This document shows, piece after piece, positions 61,460-64,000 of a DNA stretch of 64,000 nucleotides; position 1 is the first letter of the stretch; each line of letters starts with the position of its first letter. The translations under genes were made by a program, and so were the position numbers. The notes below the pieces were generated by a model, which did no database searches, was not told the DNA's origin, and saw nothing but the letters and a program-made list of their open reading frames with translations. The stretch is from Ziziphus jujuba (Eukaryota; Streptophyta; Magnoliopsida; Rosales; Rhamnaceae), in assembly GCF_031755915.1 (NCBI RefSeq), contig NC_083379.1:6087501-6151500 (forward strand), read 5' to 3'.

Positions 61460-63738
61460 TTAGCTCGTTTGCTGTTGTTGTATGACCAAGACTTGAGATT
61501 TGCTCACAAAATCCGAAGAAGCAAGCAAGTCTCCAACAACACCAAGCTCAGGAAACTCACTCCATTGATCCAAACCTACAGTCTGAGTACTTTTTACATT
61601 ATATCTTCTACCAACCACAAACAGTTCATAGTCATTAGCCATGGCTCTTATCTTCTGAGCAGTTTGTGTTCCATCCCTCACCATTTCCTCAACATATCTC
61701 ACATGCCCATTTCCCACAACATTGTTCTGGACAATCTCTTTAAGCATTTCATTATCCAAAACTCTATCCCAGTGATTCTCATCGTCATCACCATTCTCAG
61801 AAACCCCAATGAAATTTATCACGCTCAGCTTTATGCACGAGTCCTTAACCATCCTTTTGCAGAATGTCAATGCCTCCCTGTCGTCTTTACCGCCCATGTA
61901 GATCATCGCCACTCTGTACGTCTCCGATTTCGAAGCAGCGGAATTCAAGTTCTTTACGTGTCCACGGGTTACGAGGATCGAAACAGAGCAAGGTGCTGTT
62001 TCGAGGACACTGCAGTTGAGTGATCTAATTGTTTGGTCTTCCGATTCAACGGTACTTCCATCCGCGGACCATTTTCGATGGAACGGGAGGATTATAAGGG
62101 AGGTGAGCTTGTTCAAAGCAAGAGTACAGATGTCGTCGTGCATGTAAGTCGTCGGAGAGATGGCGGTGAAGACACTCACAGACGTAGCCCCTTCGTTTTC
62201 TCTCTGAAAATGAGTGAAGGAGAGGATGACATTTTCGGAGTAGGAGTAGTTCGTGAGAGTTTTCTTCTGAAGCTGGTGGGAAATGAAAACGGGTGAAGCT
62301 CGGCCGACGAGCTCGATGAGATGGAGAACGTAGACGGCAATGGGGTTTTCCTTCGTTGGACATGAGGTATCAAGAAGGTTGATAATGGCTGCACTGTTGT
62401 CGGATCGATTAGCACAAGCAAGTATACGGATTTCAGACTCATATTGGGAATGCATGAGGTTTCTTTTCTGATATCCTCCGTATTTCCTTTTCGGATCGTA
62501 CAAGACATTGACGAGAAGCGGAACGGTGATTGAAGTGAAAAGGATTGTCGCCATTACAAATGCATAGACCTCGAAGTCTATAACCTGCGGAACAAAAACG
62601 ATTCCAATAAGCTTCTTTTATTAACTTTGGACATAATAAGACATCCTATTATTGATAATAAGATGTACAAGTCCATGACATAATAATAGGCGTGCACGCC
62701 CACTATAGCATTTGTTCATGTGTGTATTACCTTGCTGTCTCTGGCAAAGCTATAGGTGGCCATCTCAACCACTCCTTTGTAGCTCATAATGAGGGAAAGC
62801 GCAATAGAGTCCTTGAGAGGCAACTTGCAGAACAATGGAGGAATCAGGACGAAGAGAAATTTGGAGATGACAATGACAGAAACAACAACTGCATTGGCCT
62901 TTTCCAAAGGGGTACTAAACTTGAGGTCATGCGGGCTTGCTTTCAACATGCAGATGGTGGTAAAAATTGGCATGAAAACTCCATTGGTAATGACATCAAA
63001 CTTCTTGACCAAAGTGGATCCAAGTGGAGGCCCGTCAGGGACGGCTAAGCCCAATATAAATGGCCCAAAAACAAGAGTAAAATGGTAGAAATTGGAAAGC
63101 AAACCGGAAGCCAGGACAAGCAAGATGATCAAGGAAATGTAAACTTTCTTCACAGGTCTGCCTTCTGGTGTCTGTTTGACCACCCATAACATTGCTGGTC
63201 TAGCAACATACACAACGAAAAATAGGTACATTATCAATAAAGTCAAGTCCCTTATAAAAATGGGAATTGAGTGGTCCATGACCTTAGCCATGGTAGTAAC
63301 AGATGTGAGAAAAGTTCCAAACACATCGCTAACGATGGCAGAAGACAATGCCAACCGACCAAGCTCGGAGCTTAGGATTTTGAGGTCACCGAGGAGACAA
63401 GCTATCACTGGGAATGATGTGAGTGAATGTGTGGTTAATACGAAGACGATCTGCAAATGGCCTTGTTTGTGTAAATTCCATATTTGGCCAACAGCCAGTT
63501 GAGCTATGGTACCGAATAGTAAAGGTGCTAACATGGCGAGTGCACCGGTGTAGAAGGCCTTCGTTCCGGTTTTGAATACGATACTCGGGTCCATTTTAAC
63601 TCCGATCAAGAACATGAACATTGAGTACCCAAACAATGATATTGTGCCAAGTATTTCTTGATTCACAAACCGAAATACGATGCTTGCATACTTTTCAATA
63701 AAAGTTGCTGCTACTGCATCACCAAGGAATACCCCAGC
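61460..63738 (-). CDS. CHX-family cation/H+ antiporter, 5' part missing
   Basis: Two exons are in the window, 63738-62731 and 62584-61460, encoding the C-terminal 710 residues. An acceptor AG at 63739-63740 shows that at least one upstream exon lies beyond the window. The first 330 residues are the Na+/H+ exchanger core with many membrane segments (MFMFLIGVKMDPSIVFKTG; FVLTTHSLTSFPVIACLLGD; SAIVSDVFGTFLTSV with its conserved Asp; FGPFILGLAVPDGPPLGSTL). After VIDFEVYAFVMATILFTSI comes the linker DPKRKYGGYQKRN and a cytosolic tail of about 340 residues (CANRSDNSAAIINLLDTSCP; ILPFHRKWSADG; GRRYNVKST), as in all plant CHX proteins. The family moves K+ or Na+ against H+ at endomembranes or the plasma membrane. 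The subclade is uncertain (CHX15-like or one of the small divergent groups). Confidence 0.93.
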
Positions 63739-63740
63739 CT

Positions 63741-63772
63741 ATATAGTTCATAATATGCAAACCAATCATCAA

Positions 63773-63809
<37 letters not shown>

Positions 63810-64000
63810 ACCCAAAAGAAAAACCAATAAATTTATCACACTAATAGTGTATATATGTTTCATTGTTTTTCAGTTGGTGTTACAGCAGACTTTTTTTTTT
63901 TTTTTAAATGACAGTCTGGATTGACTGGACCCAAGATATATAATTATGACTAAAGAAAAAGTTGTTTGGTCAATTCAAGAAAAAATATATATGCCAACGA
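63741..64000 (-). other. Incomplete CHX intron
   Basis: The sequence upstream of the 63739 acceptor contains an A run at 63777-63807, a T run near 63890 and no coding pattern. It is therefore read as intron, with the first CHX exon(s) beyond the right edge. Confidence 0.6.

Noticed and set aside
61469..63502. Several plus-strand frames of 87-184 residues
   Set aside because: Antisense shadows of the CHX exons, which have clear family motifs on the minus strand.
1..64000. tRNA genes and CRISPR arrays
   Set aside because: I looked for T-loop type GGTTCGA/GGTTCAA contexts with cloverleaf partners and for regularly spaced repeats; none were convincing. The tandem repeats found have no spacers.

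Overview
The window is nuclear DNA from a flowering plant, most likely a core eudicot. Genes are split by many short GT-AG introns, spacers are very AT-rich with long A/T runs and microsatellites, and every recognisable protein is plant-specific or plant-typed: AWPM-19, a DYW-class PPR protein, a MEI2-like protein, phytochrome E and a CHX antiporter. I joined exons by hand. All eight complete genes close in frame at lengths normal for their families; the CHX gene runs off the right edge.

Layout. 0.8-1.6 kb (-): AWPM-19-like membrane protein. 2.8-4.9 kb (+): DYW-type PPR RNA-editing factor. 6.2-8.0 kb: a decayed F-box gene, a repeated tract and a broken copy of the PPR gene's 3' end. 8.2-9.9 kb (-): ribosomal protein eL32, whose first intron appears to carry four box C/D snoRNAs. 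10.9-17.1 kb (-): a RimM/UDPGP-like two-part protein in ten exons. 17.2-23.6 kb: gene-poor, with a 90-bp tandem repeat and a dead LINE. 23.6-29.6 kb (+): MEI2-like RNA-binding protein. 30.6-35.5 kb (-): phytochrome E. 35.5-39.6 kb: spacer with several small repeats and a foldback element. 39.9-46.2 kb (+): SCP1-like CTD phosphatase (SSP4 type). 46.2-51.4 kb: spacer. 51.4-60.8 kb (-): PRP39-like U1 snRNP splicing factor with a glutamine-rich tail. 61.5 kb to the right edge (-): CHX cation/H+ antiporter lacking its first exon(s).

The neighbours are not an operon, but the order is informative. From memory of Arabidopsis, RPL32-RimM-SSP4-PRP39 (At5g46430 to At5g46400) and RPL32-AML3-PHYE-SSP4b (At4g18100 to At4g18140) are two thinned duplicate blocks. 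This window holds the union of both in one consistent order, so it looks like the unfractionated ancestral arrangement.

The least expected content is RNA-level. It comprises four intronic snoRNA candidates, two of which have guides matching conserved 25S rRNA segments; a retained-intron reading frame and a 100-bp partial exon duplication in the RimM/UDPGP gene; and an upstream ORF overlapping the SSP4 start. I found no CRISPR array, no bacterial-type operon and no intact mobile element.
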